Source of the DNA: Haplomitrium mnioides
Taxonomy: Eukaryota > Marchantiophyta > Haplomitriopsida > Calobryales
Length of the DNA: 64,000 nt
Direction: 5' to 3'
Assembly (NCBI GenBank): GCA_049999725.1
Contig: JBNGIS010033716.1
Span: 1-64,000 of the forward strand
Positions 35,761 through 47,150 of the stretch are shown here, piece by piece. Made by a program: the position numbers and the translations under genes. The notes under the pieces were generated by a model. That model saw only the letters and a list, made by a program, of their open reading frames with translations. It had not been told where the DNA came from and did not search any database. Positions within the stretch are counted from its first letter, which is position 1, and each line of letters starts with the position of its first letter.

Positions 35761-36358
35761 GTTTAAAGTTCAACTTTTCTATAGTTCCTCTATAATGCAA
35801 AGTTCAGAAGTTGAACACTCAATATATGAAATGAAGGTACTGTAAACACATCAAAATCTGTGTGTTTTTTTTTTTTGAAAGTATTTCATACTTGGTTGGG
35901 ATATAGGGGGAGGAATCCCAACTTTTTGATGGTCATTGTAGTATATTGGTGAGTTGAATGAGAGAAGTAGAGACGTTGTGGAGTTTACTGTTGGTTGGTA
36001 TAAGGTTGTTCCTAACTTCGGTTTTTCTTATTCTTATCTTAACTTTCAGGTGTAGCTTCCTTGAAAAAGTCGGAGGGTTCTAAGGAATATTAATAAGGCA
36101 GCTACAAATTTATCAAATCCAACTATAAGGCACAATGATTCATTAGCGCAAAGGTTATAGGTTAATAGATTCCCAAATCATTAAGTGAACAAGTAGTGAG
36201 GCAGTAGTTTTCTTGAAAATGACAGTTTGTAACATTGTAGAAGAATGAGGGATGGTAGCTGAGTACACCTCTTTTACTATCAAATCCTTTTAGAAGGTAG
36301 AGCGATATCTAAGACTTGCAAAATACAAGTTGTCAGACTGTAAATTTGGAAAAAAAGG
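35761..36358. other. Copia A 5' leader, then unrecognised sequence
   Basis: 35761-35850 still resembles the copia B leader at 63610-63670 (gtttaaagttcaac). Beyond that I see no copia 5' LTR or primer site, so copia A seems truncated at its 5' end. Confidence 0.45.
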
Positions 36359-36783
36359 GTAGCTAGGTAGAAGGGATCTTGGGCCCGCGGTCCTGCGATG
36401 TTGAAGGAAGGGATAAGAAGGGATAAATGAATAAGCAACTATAACCAAGGACAATTCTCACTTCTTAAGTACCTTTGGAGTTTACCAATCTAGTCAAATA
36501 GTGTACTCTATGTATTTTCCGAATTGGAAAGATGAACCAGATGAGGATTTGATAGTTTTCTGAGGTCAGGCGACTCATACAGGTTTACAATACTGGAAAA
36601 CATAAAAATAGCAAAAGTTGGAAAGGCAACAGATAGTAGCATGGAGGTGGACTTCTCTTTTTGGTAGAGTCCCTTCCTATCTTTTCTTTGATTGCTTAAA
36701 CAAAACTTATACTCCAGCACACACAAGAAATGTAACATCAGTTGAGAGGTAGACTCTTCTTTCTAATGGATAGTCTCTTATTT
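36359..36783 (-). repeat. Dispersed repeat B, contiguous copy
   Basis: The reverse complement of this segment matches 9105-9277 followed directly by 10699-10942. A 76-codon minus-strand frame across it (36508-36738) has no recognisable motif, and the other copy does not keep the frame. Confidence 0.85.
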
Positions 36784-37249
36784 CTAAACCTCTTTGATAC
36801 ATGCATAATAGACATATAATTCTATAATATATGAACATCAATAAGACATTTATAGACAACACGTCAGAAAAGGGAGAATACACAATATCGATTCTCTACT
36901 CACCCAAACATAGCATAGCATGACAACATTACACTTACAACATAAACTAATCTAGCTTTTACGGATAGTTTGTTTTTGGTGACACCTTTGTCTATCTTTG
37001 AGGCAGTTCTCCACATCGCAACTATTTTGCAATTGATGTTTCTCTCTAGAATTTCTATCTTCTATTTTTGTATTAATAGTTCTTCACTTGACCATCTCTT
37101 CTACCTTAGCATTGGTAATTTCTTGAAATTTGTTTATCAGATTGCCTCAAGAACAACATTGTGACCTTACTCCTTTTGATTATCCATCTTTTGTAAGTTA
37201 TAGTAGCAATTAACAATGACTATTATGAACCAAGTACATGTTACTCGAA
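36784..37249. other. No recognisable feature
   Basis: AT-rich sequence without a domain, LTR terminus or match elsewhere in the window. Confidence 0.45.
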
Positions 37250-37728
37250 ATATAATTTTTTTTTTTCAAAAACATGATGTTTTCAAGCTCAAAAAACATA
37301 GAAAGCGAGGGTATTTTTCCGACAAAAAAACTACATGATTTTTTAGTTAATGTTTGGTATTTTAACAAGTTTCATAGATCAAGAAACAATTTTATTATAC
37401 AAAATTGAATGATACTCTTAGTTTTTATGAAAATATTGGAAATCTTAAAATCAATAAAAAAACATAAAATTTGTTGTTTATTTTCACAATAAAACTTGCA
37501 TTTTGAATAGAACACATTTTGAAGCCAAAATTTTGAAACAAATATCAAAATAAAGTCATTTTGAAATAAAATTGGTTGCATAAGCTTCATGCATACATAG
37601 ATATAGTACCACTAAGAAATTATTTTTTTGAAAAATAAATAGAAAACTTGAGCAAAAGTCCAAGCAAACGAGAAGTCAAAGGAATCAATTTGGAGTTCTA
37701 ATTAACAAAAGCTACAAAAACCTATCTT
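37250..37728 (-). repeat. Dispersed repeat C, copy 1 (interrupted)
   Basis: The reverse complement matches 56470-56900 over about 430 bp. Shared blocks include agatttccaatattttcat, aaaactaag(a/a)(g/a)tatcattcaattttg and attcctttgacttct. The match stops where the family 2 LTR begins at 37729, suggesting that element landed in this repeat. Confidence 0.85.
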
Positions 37729-39401
37729 TGTGTTACGATAGAAGGTTGAGAAGAAATGTGTTATAGAAGAAGCATGGAAGACATGAGAAGAAGGTAACTA
37801 AATCTACATTGACGTATCTGCAATAGAATTGGCTCTACATCAGAGCATTTGTAAGGGAATGAGATCTTCATCAAAGTATCTTCAAAGGAACAAGATCTAG
37901 ATCGACATGACATCAACTCTTCAACATCTTTGAAAAAATCTATTCTAAAACATAATAATTAATGTTTAGATGGAAAGTATAGGTATATGCAAACCAACTC
38001 CAATCAAGAAAGCAGACTATTAAGAAAGTCCACAAAATGGTTGATCTAAATATGGTGAGAAAATTCTAGGAAGAAGTTGTGGGATGGTTTTATGTCCTTT
38101 CTTTCTGTGGGTTGTTTAGTAGTTTGTCTTATATATTTGTAATTACAAAGTCAAGTAACCACCTCTGGAGCACAAAAGAAGACCCAAAAATCAGGTTCAT
38201 CAATGATCGAGACTTGGTTAAGATACCTATCAGCAGCAACAAGATGGAAGTAGGGATACTGGACAATAAAGATAGTGAGGAATTGATGAAGAAAATCCAA
38301 GAGTGTTTGAATGGATGATGCACCGGGAAAATATTTTATTTTATGAGAATTGAGTATAGTGAAGAAATGTTAGCGAGAATTGGCTCTCTCATATGCTATG
38401 AAGATAAGGAATCAAATTGTAGAGAAGGGGTTCCCAAGGTGTGTGCTGAGAGGAACTGAAGATGTTCTTTGGAGATTGGAAGGCAAGTCTGATCACACCT
38501 ATGTTCGGGTTGTTATTTGGTTGCATTTCTTAGTACTAGAATGTTTGCCAATGGGAAGCAAGAGAGAGTAAGTGAAAAATCATAAAAAGTGAAGCCTAAT
38601 CTTGTGTGTTAGTCATGTTGTGGTGCTGAATCTGCTGGGAAGAATGTACGTATAGGCCTCTTGTACAGTTTTTATAGAGGGTCTATGTTGTTGATAGACT
38701 TCTTTGAAGTTATTGAGTTTTTCTGATGGTGATGCTCCCATTGCGTGGTTGAGGTGCTAGTGTGTATGTGTTTGTTCCCCTCTTTCTATCAGTGCGTTTG
38801 CTTATGTGTTTTTTGTATTGTTTTCCTACGAGATTGATTTGGATGTTGAGGCTAGTAATAGAAGGCCACCCTCAAAAAAATGGGCCTACCTCTTTATTTT
38901 TACGTGGTTTTTCCTAGTGTCTATTCTCTGTGTAGGATCAGAGCATAAGAAAAAAAAAATACTCAATCCGTAAAAAAGAGTCTTGTTTGGTGTGGTGTAT
39001 TACCTCTATTCTGTGTTTGTAAGGGGTTTCTTTGTTTTCTATTGACTCCAGCCTAAGCTCTACAAGCTAAGTAATCGACCATTGGATTTGCATTATTAGT
39101 TGGTTAGTTGAGCTTTAGTGGCTACCAGATTTCTTGAGATTATAAATTGCTGAATCTTCATCATATGTATCATCTTCTATGAGTAAAGCATCATATTTTC
39201 CCCACTAGTGGTTGTCACTTGTTTAATATTGTTAATCACACTCTGATTTACAATCGAAAAACACTAATCATAGTCGTGCATGTGAAGGTTATTCCTCTTG
39301 CTCCCTTCATCTTGAATTTCCGCCAAATTCCTCGCTGATATATGTTAACTACGTTCCAATAGGAAGCTTTCTCACTACACTTATCTTTTATCCATAGGTC
39401 A
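37729..39401 (+). repeat. Family 2 5' LTR, left part
   Basis: It starts near TGTGTTACGATAG and matches 50611-52308 in the same orientation over about 1.7 kb. Shared blocks include gaaggttgagaagaaatgtg, aggaagaagttgtgggatgg, caagtaaccacct and ggccatc-type strings near the end. It is broken at 39402 by the GC-rich insertion and resumes at 42449. It contains an open frame partly conserved in the 3' copy (38079-38318 and 38380-38571). Confidence 0.82.
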
Positions 39402-40799
39402 TGTCAGCCAATGATTTGAAGCACTGAGGCAAAATTCAGTAAATCGGAAGCAATTCTGAACCAATGACCCTTAGCAAGTGTGAAGGCCTCTTAGGAACGA
39501 CAGGTTACTCTCAAACAGATAGTTAAGAGCAAGACGCATGATTCTTATGAGGGAGACATGATCATGGCGGGAGGATGAGAAGAGGGAAATGATCGCCAGG
39601 CACTGGAAGGGTCCCATTTCAAAATCTAAAGCAGGACATCGGGAAGCCGTGAGCCTCAGAAAGAATGCGGGATCGTGGTCGAGAAGGGGAGAAGGGAACG
39701 ACCAATCCAGGCAAAGTGATATGAGAAGGAAGAACGAGTCCACAAGCTAACATCCGAAGGCAATCAGAGGAGGCAGATCGCGGACACGTTCTACATCGGC
39801 CAATAATCGGGAATCAAGGATTGGGGAAGAAATGAGGAAGTAAGATCGTCACAAGGGTGTGCAAGGCCATGGAAGAGGGACACCTCGATCCCGCAAGCAG
39901 AAGTGCGCCTGCAAGAGCCGATCCAACTCGTTTCTTCGAATCCGCGAATCCACGGAAACGTGGCACCTCCATGGAGTTCGCGGGTCTACGGGAAGCCGCC
40001 TTCATAAGTGGAGATCCCACTTAAGGTGGTTCCAATCAATCTTACGATGTGGGTAGCCCACTTAAGAGGGATCCGAGAAGAGTCCAAACGGGGATCTCCA
40101 AAGAAGCGCCGAAAGGGCGACTTAGCGAAGATCTGTCAGGAGGAAGAGCACAAAAGAGCCGAAAGGGTGATAAATCATCGACGGGACCGGCAAAGACCAA
40201 AGGGAGTCCGCAGCGACCCTTTGGATGACGTGGCGAGAGCTGGGAGTCCGCAGAGTGATTCGGAAACGTGGACGAAGGAGAATGTGGTTCACAGGTCAAC
40301 ATCGGAAGAAGGGTCGGCGTGACGGTCCGCCTACCCCTTTGCGGAGCGGCATCGGACGGCAGTGCAATGGATGATGTGGCACGCAGATGATAACTGGGAA
40401 TCTTCACAGGAATCTATTGAGATTCCGTGGACAGGGTTCCGCGGGGTGCTTCAGAACTCTTTTCCGAAGGACTCTTTGGACCTGGCTTCGCGGGAATCTG
40501 CGGAATCTCTATCCGCAAGATTCCTCAGACGCCTATTGTCGTTGCACTTGTCGTTTCTCGACCAACTGGCAGGACACGCGGCGCGCGCCTATTTTCCGTG
40601 GTAACGAGATTAACTGCCATTGAGGCCACGCGTCGACATTTCCCGTGATGAGCCTAACTGGAATAACGAATTCAAACGAAGAGCGTCGGGGTTCGCGGGG
40701 AGACGCGGCGATCGCTCAAAGGGGGTATACATTGAAGGACGTCGATTCTGAGAGGGTTGATACACAGGCAATCTCAGGGCGCGAGGCGACTGCATGCGA

Positions 40800-41325
40800 A
40801 GGGGAATTGCAACGAGGGGGGGCTGGATTGAGAATTCACTGAAAAGACCATGTGAAGCAGAGGTACTCACTTAGGGGATCCATGGGATTCAGAGGAGGAC
40901 TGGAGGGAGATCTAGGTGACCTCATCCTTGCAGGCGGACCTGAGTAGAGGGTTACTGATACGTGGTCTCGATTGATTTCTTGCCGGCTTCGGGAGAGGCC
41001 ACCATGGGAGGACTTGGGGTCGTTTTTGCTTTCTCTATGTAGGAGTATCACGATTTGGGGACAAGGAAATCACAACGAGAGGCGGCTGGAGTTAGAATTC
41101 ATTGAGAAGATCACGTGAAGCAGAGGTACTAACTCAGGGGATCTGGGAGATTCAGAGGAGGACTGGAGGGAGATCCAGGTGACCTTATCCTTGTAGGCGG
41201 ACCTGGGTGGAGGGTTACTGATACGGAGGTCTAGAAAGGATTCGGCCAGTTATGACTTCGGGAGAGGTTGCCGAGTGAGGACCTTGGAGTTCTCTGCCAT
41301 TCTTTGTGCGGGAGTATCACCCCAG
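40800..41325 (+). repeat. 263-bp tandem duplication in the GC-rich element
   Basis: Two direct units (aacgag at 40811 and 41074) share gtgaagcagaggtact, gattcagaggaggactgga, ggcggacctg, gggttactgatac and ttcgggagagg blocks. Confidence 0.88.
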
Positions 41326-41403
41326 AGTGTTCGGAGTACACTCTGTATTTAATCTCAAGTGGAGCTGAGAGGAGAGAGGCTGCGTTAGTACCCTCGTACT
41401 GCG

Positions 41404-41605
41404 GAAGTAATACTCTTCGAGGGAGGCTACGTTGCAAAAGTAATACTCTTCGAAGAAGGCTACGTTGTGGAAGTAATACTCTTTGAGGGAGGCTACGTTG
41501 CAGAAGTAATACTCTTTGAGGGAAGCTACGTTGCGGAAGTAATACTCTTTGAGGGAGGCTGCGTTAGTACCAGTGTATTGCGAAAGTAATACTCTTCAAG
41601 GCTTG
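41404..41605 (+). repeat. 33-bp tandem repeat in the GC-rich element
   Basis: Five to six units begin aagtaatactctt and contain gagggaggctacgttgc; the fifth contains a short extra segment. Between the first four starts the spacing is 33 bp. Confidence 0.92.
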
Positions 41606-42448
41606 GTGTGGAGTGGGTAACCTACAGTCGGGAGGACTCTGCTTTTCCAGAGGTGGAACTAAAATAAATCCTCTTCCTAGCTTAAAAAGAAGTAGAGTCA
41701 GGAGTTCTCGCGAGGGAAGTATCAAAACTATCTGGATAAGGGTGTGTGAGTGGTGAGTGTTGGGCTGCAGGCTGTAAGGCAGCAAAGGTTTCAGAAGGGA
41801 AGTCAGTTGGTGGATCCGTCCAGAGGTCTTCAAGAACTCTGTTCCTATTCACAGTACATAGTGTAAATAGTTGATGTATATAAGTGTAGTTAGATTCTCA
41901 TTTTTCATTTGATTTCATGCAGTAGAGTAGTATAAAATATAACAGGACAGTTGAGCAGACCTTGAGATATTTCGGAAGGGGGAATGCAGCCCTTGTGACA
42001 ATGAAATGATCCTAGGGGTAAATGCTCTTTGGTTATAATCTTGGGGTTTAGTCTTGTGATTCATTCATCTTAGGATAGTTGAGATCTGTTGTACTCGATC
42101 TGTGACAACTCTGAAAGGGGGAGTCCAGACTTATGTAATTGTTCCAATTACACATAAGGTGGCAGGACCTCGAGTTTTGGTCCTTGGAATACACGGACAA
42201 AATTACACAAGGAAGATTGAGTGTGGAGAATACTGACCTGAGTAGTGAATGAATGAGTTGAGTGTAGTCTGAACAGAGTAAGTGGTGAATCAAAGGCTAG
42301 TAAGGAAATTGGGAATCCTTAAAGCGATAAAGGGTAAGGGGCCATCTCAGAAAAGAACCTGAATGCCTGTAAGTTGTCCTCCCCTGCGTCCAAAGAGGCG
42401 ATTGTGAAGGTTAAAGCTGAAAACAGGGGAGTGACAGGTCCCATCCCA

Positions 42449-42800
42449 TGTCATTCCTCTTGTTACCCAATAGTTCCAACACCTATTTGGCCTGGTCTGC
42501 GACTACTAGTTCCCTCTTTTACCATTAGGTCCCTTCTTCTAACCGGTCTTTGCCATCGCTCGACACTGTTTTCAACTAGGAAGTTGGAACGTTGCTCCCG
42601 ATAGCCCGTACCCCTAATGTCACCCCCTAATCTGATAGCTTCCCCAACGCTTTGTCTCTTTAGTGCTTGATAATATCCACTAGTCAAAGCCACCAATTGG
42701 TTCTTTGTTTTAAGCTTTGGTCTATAACTCTACCCAATGGTATCTCCGTTCCATTGGAGTCTCTGCTTCATCCGCTGTCTCTGTTCCATCACAGTCAAGA
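42449..42800 (+). repeat. Family 2 5' LTR, right part
   Basis: It resumes the LTR after the insertion and matches 52322-52670 (cttctaaccggtctttgcc, ctataactctacccaatgg, ccattggagtc blocks). The match ends near 42800, directly before gag, so the LTR end, primer site and gag start have been deleted in this copy. Confidence 0.8.
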
Positions 42801-42829
42801 TGTACGCCGATGAGTCAATTTAAGATTAT

Positions 42830-43560
42830 AGTAGTCGTTTTAAAGTTGTTGTGAGCAAGAGACAAACTCCCCCGCCAAATGATGATCTATAGGGTTCTTC
42901 ATTAAGAGACTCCCTAATGTTATTCAAGATCATGTCTTGCTCCAAGACCCCCAAACACTAGAGCGCATCATCCACTTGGCCACCTCGTATGAAAAGATAT
43001 TGCTCCAGCAAATTCGGTTAGTCTCTACTTCTTCTTTGCCTATACCAGACCAGTCCATATCCTATTCCTCAATGTGTGGTCTCTCATCTGGTACTTTCTT
43101 GAATGTGCTACTTCCCTCTCCATCACCATTTGCTTCTTGTGCAACTTCCACTTTGGATTTTGAAGCTAAACTGGCCAAAGTTACTTCCCATTTAACATAC
43201 TAGATTGCTACTTTGAAGCTCCAAATGGGGAATTCTATTCATACCTCGACTCTTCCTTCCTCTGCCTCCAATGTATAGTGCACTCACTATAGTAAGCAAT
43301 ACTCGCTTCCTGGTGGCTTGTATGGCTTGTCTACTTACTTGTAAGGCTTGTCCTTTGGCTTCCTGGTGTGACATTTGCCTATCCTCTGACCATGCCAATA
43401 ATGTTTGTCGTGTTTGGCGTAGACTCAAAACAACCATTGCCCAAGCTGCTCTAGAAGTCAACCAAACTATTGTCCATCATACTCAACAAGCCCCTCATAT
43501 ATCTGCTCCTCTCATAGCACAGCAGTGGCACTCCAGCCCCAGAAAACAACAACCCAAGAT
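42830..43560 (+). pseudogene. Family 2 gag, N-terminal part with zinc knuckle 1
   Basis: Decayed gag matching 12190-12960. It contains a CX2CX4HX4C knuckle, CDICLSSDHANNVC (43367-43408), followed by TTIAQAALEVNQTIVHHTQQ. RNA-binding knuckles of this kind package the element's RNA. A 108-codon open frame (43271-43597) covers it in the gag frame for part of its length. Gag is cut at about 43530-43560 by a 2.4-kb insertion and resumes near 45940. Confidence 0.8.
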
Positions 43561-45930
43561 CGAACCACGCAAGATCTATATAGAAATCTGCTCTTAATTC
43601 ATTTTTACCCACTTTCCAGATTCTTTAAAGAGTTCTGAAACTGCACTCTATCAATTTAGAGATGGACCTCTCTCCACTCTAAGACTGACACCCTTTCTCC
43701 ACAAAACCAAACACAAAAACTACTACTACTTACTATAACATAACAAAAGCCAAGAATTACTCAAACTATATGACTAACATTTCCAAGATAAGAAAGCTGC
43801 TGTACAGACTGATTTTAAACAGAAGCTGAATCAGAGAAATTCACAAGCAACCAGTTCTCCAACTTGCTAGGAACTCTCAAACCAACACTCCAGTGCCTAC
43901 CTTCATTGCAACATCTCACTTCCCTCAAACTAGATACTCAAGCCACTCCAACCCAATATATCCCAGAGCTTGATGCTGAGAACTCAGCTATGGAACGACC
44001 CTCTTGATCTCACATCCAACTGTTGTTCCTCCGACCACCCACTACTCTGTTTATTTGTTGAAATGCCCACCTATTCCATAGGCACACACAATCCTGAGCA
44101 CTCCTTGCTCTACTGCAACCCACCAACCAGTATCCACTGACTAATTGACCACAACAGGTTCTCTTCTTAAAACTTTAACAATCACAGAACAGAACAGAAC
44201 TTAAAGCAAAATTGATTTGCCACTAAACCTCCCACAAATTTACAACCTAGATTTTTTTTTTTATATCCACCAGCAGGACACACTCAGGCAACTCCTGACA
44301 TGTACTCCTCTAATGCTACCTGACTGCTTTCTTCAATTGCAAACCTGCAAAACATTCACCAACCAACTCTAACTGCAAATCTTTGTTCCTTCCTCAAACT
44401 GCTCCTTTTGAATCTACAATCAACAACCATGAGCAGGGGACCTCACAGACATGAACTCTTTGTATATTTCTTGAAGCACACATGTACAATGAAACTAACA
44501 AGCAAAATAGGAACTCGCCAACAGGCTTGTACCCTCTGTCCTGCTCAACTGACAATAGCAGTCATTCTAATTCCAATTCAAACTAACTTGCTTCTCTACA
44601 CGCTAACTTCTTTACACTAAGTTTACAATAAGAACTAACAACTCACAAGTCATTCTTAAACTAAATAACACTCTTCACTAACTCACACGAACTTCACTCG
44701 CCATAAGAACAAATCACTACTAATTGTTCTTATACTAATTCCAAAGTTTCACTAACTCTTCCGCTTCAAGTTCAAACTTTTCAAATTCCGCAGAGTAGTC
44801 ATTTCGCCATTTCCGAACTTTCAAACTTTCAGTTCGACTTCCTGACCAAAACCTTAACAAATCATTGATTCGCCATTTAACTTCTCTGCTCACTTACCTT
44901 TCCCTTTTCGCACAAAACACCGATAAGTTGCCATTTCATATANNNNNNNNNNNNNNNNNNNNNNNNNNNNNNNNNNNNNNNNNNNNNNNNNNNNNNNNNN
45001 NNNNNNNNNNNNNNNNNNNNNNNNNNNNNNNNNNNNNNNNNNNNNNNNNNNNNNNNNNNNNNNNNNNNNNNNNNNNNNNNNNNNNNNNNNNNNNNNNNNN
45101 NNNNNNNNNNNNNNNNNNNNNNNNNNNNNNNNNNNNNNNNNNNNNNNNNNNNNNNNNNNNNNNNNNNNNNNNNNNNNNNNNNNNNNNNNNNNNNNNNNNN
45201 NNNNNNNNNNNNNNNNNNNNNNNNNNNNNNNNNNNNNNNNNNNNNNNNNNNNNNNNNNNNNNNNNNNNNNNNNNNNNNNNNNNNNNNNNNNNNNNNNNNN
45301 NNNNNNNNNNNNNNNNNNNNNNNNNNNNNNNNNNNNNNNNNNCATAGCTGATTGATTCCGAAAATCTCTTCCTCATCTTCGGATTCCTCATCTTGATCCA
45401 AACACTCGTGGCTCCCTCGAATGCTTCGTAACAGGTGGCCTTCCCTAGTCACCTCCAAATATCCCATAAGTCTTCTGTCATAAGTCAGAAGCACTATATA
45501 AACACTTGACACTAATTACCTTTCGAGAGGCAGCTCCACAGAGGTGTAAGGCCACCACTTAATACTATACCCCTGGACAGATCTAGTTCAGAGCACACAA
45601 CAGGGCAACTTGTCCTCCGATACACTTTGACTGGCTCCTGGGCAAGCTATCCATCAACAAATAGATATAGATAGGGGCTAGCCTTGGCCCTCAACACCTA
45701 GAATAGTTTTACAACACAAAAATATATTTTTCTTTTTCTTCTTCTTCCTTGAAAAAGAAATCAACTTCCTCATCACCTAGCCTTCTCTCCTTTCCAACTA
45801 CAACCCAAAATTTACTCACCAGTACTTATTTATATATTTTTACACTTTACACTCATTATACACAAAACTGAAGCTTTACCACTTCCCTCTCACTCCACTG
45901 CGCAGAAGAGACCTCCTTTGAGTCGTTTCT
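43561..45930. mobile_element. 2.4-kb insertion splitting family 2 gag (identity unknown)
   Basis: Zinc knuckle 1 and knuckle 2 lie 258 bp apart at 12774/13032 but 2,707 bp apart here, which implies about 2.4 kb of added sequence. The insert is A/C-rich on this strand (many aaca/actaac strings) and includes the 400-N gap. On the minus strand just right of the gap (45343-45512) is an open frame ending in the gap, with an acidic run (DQDEESEDEEEIFG). I found no clear termini, so the limits are approximate to about 30 bp. Confidence 0.6.
44943..45342. other. Assembly gap (400 N)
   Basis: Four hundred N; its round length suggests a sized or placeholder gap. Confidence 0.99.
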
Positions 45931-45936
45931 GACCTT

Positions 45937-47150
45937 TTGTCAGGAACTATGCTCCCACATCTCCTCACCCTTCCCCCTTGTACCAGGCTCCAATGCTTGT
46001 GCACCAACAATAGTATGCACAACCCCTACCTAGTTACCAATATCAACCTCTCTGTCCGCCTCAAGGTGAGAGTTGCTACAATTGCAACCAAACACACCAC
46101 ATTGCCCGTGATTGTCCTCATCCCAGATCACAACAATAATATCATGGTCAGAATCATCGACTGGCTAAGAGCCCATATAATCAGTACCCCCATCAATGCC
46201 AATGTCAACTGTGGTACTCTACCCAACATTCCTCTTATTCTCAGCAATCCTCTTTTGGTTCTCCGCCTCCTCCTCAAATCAACTACTACAAACTACAACA
46301 ACTACCAACTCCCCTTGTCCAACCATCTTCCATTCCTCAACCTCCTTTTGCTATTCCCATTGTACATCATGCTGCAATCAAACCCCAAGGGTCGGCTCTT
46401 CAATTGCCCAATTCCATTAACTAGACGGCTTTTCAGAATCTTCATCATATTGAAGTGGTTCTTGTTAATGTGACTCTTCATTCGGGAAATCAACTCCACC
46501 ATCCAATTTTGACTCCTGCACTTGTTCTTCCTCTTGTGCATCCCACTCCTCCTTTTGCAACTCATGTTGCACATGCTCTTCCTTTGATCATTCGTATAGA
46601 TAGTCCTTCCTCTCTTGCATCCAATACATGCCTTTGTTTCTTTGTCCCAACGCCACTTCCACCACTCCCATCCGTGCCCACTATGTTGGTCCCTCTAGTT
46701 TCCATTTTGATTTTGGCACCTGCCCCAACGCTACCATGTGTTCACCAATCTCGACTCCAAAATTTGAATGAATCTCCCTTAGAAAGATTCACTGATTATG
46801 ATCTCTTCAAAGACATAGCATCCAGACCAACCAATATTAACTTCGGCCAGATTTTGAAAATGAATGTCCCTACTTGCTGCAAGTTGCAAAAATCTTTAGT
46901 GGTCCCTCATTGGAAATCCAAAATTGTGAATCTGCTATTAGCTCGAAGGCTCAAATCTGGATTGCGTCTTGACATGTCCTCTTGTGCGTTTCTTTCTCTC
47001 TTCCTTTGCACTGTCGACCAACTTTTTGACAAGGCACCAAAGCCTCTTGAGTCTCCTCCCTCTAAAACTCATGTTGTTCAAATGGTCTCTCTACTTGATC
47101 TTGGTACCCCTACAACTTCTGTCTCTATTGATAGCATATTGAATCCATAA
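45937..47150 (+). pseudogene. Family 2 gag C-terminal part and protease start
   Basis: Gag resumes (YQAPMLVHQQ near 45985) with zinc knuckle 2, CYNCNQTHHIARDC, at 46074-46115, then a Pro/Gln-rich stretch. A 231-codon open frame (46455-47150) includes HPILTPALVLPLVHPTPPF, NESPLERFTDYDLFKDIASRP and the protease approach VVQMVSLLDLGTP, and stops at 47150. Just after, LDIG (near 47157) stands where copy 12 kb has LDTG. This is the longest uninterrupted family 2 frame. Order and motifs match 13000-14150. Confidence 0.82.

Larger units (their letters stand above)
39402..42448 (-). mobile_element. GC-rich probable solo LTR (3,047 bp) inserted in the family 2 LTR
   Basis: On the minus strand it starts TGGGATGGGACCTGTCAC at 42448 and ends ATTGGCTGACA at 39402, giving TG...CA. 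Flanks are GGTCA (39397-39401) and TGTCA (42449-42453), a 4-of-5 target duplication; the uninterrupted copy at 52305-52330 supports the join. I find no second LTR copy, primer site or coding domain inside, so a solo LTR or a non-autonomous large element fits best. It is far more GC-rich than its host and carries internal 263-bp and 33-bp tandem repeats. Its minus-strand end matches 1-571. Confidence 0.7.

Noticed and set aside
44865-45512. Long open frames across the N gap
   Set aside because: They consist mostly of undetermined residues; only the short right-hand part (45343-45512) is real sequence.
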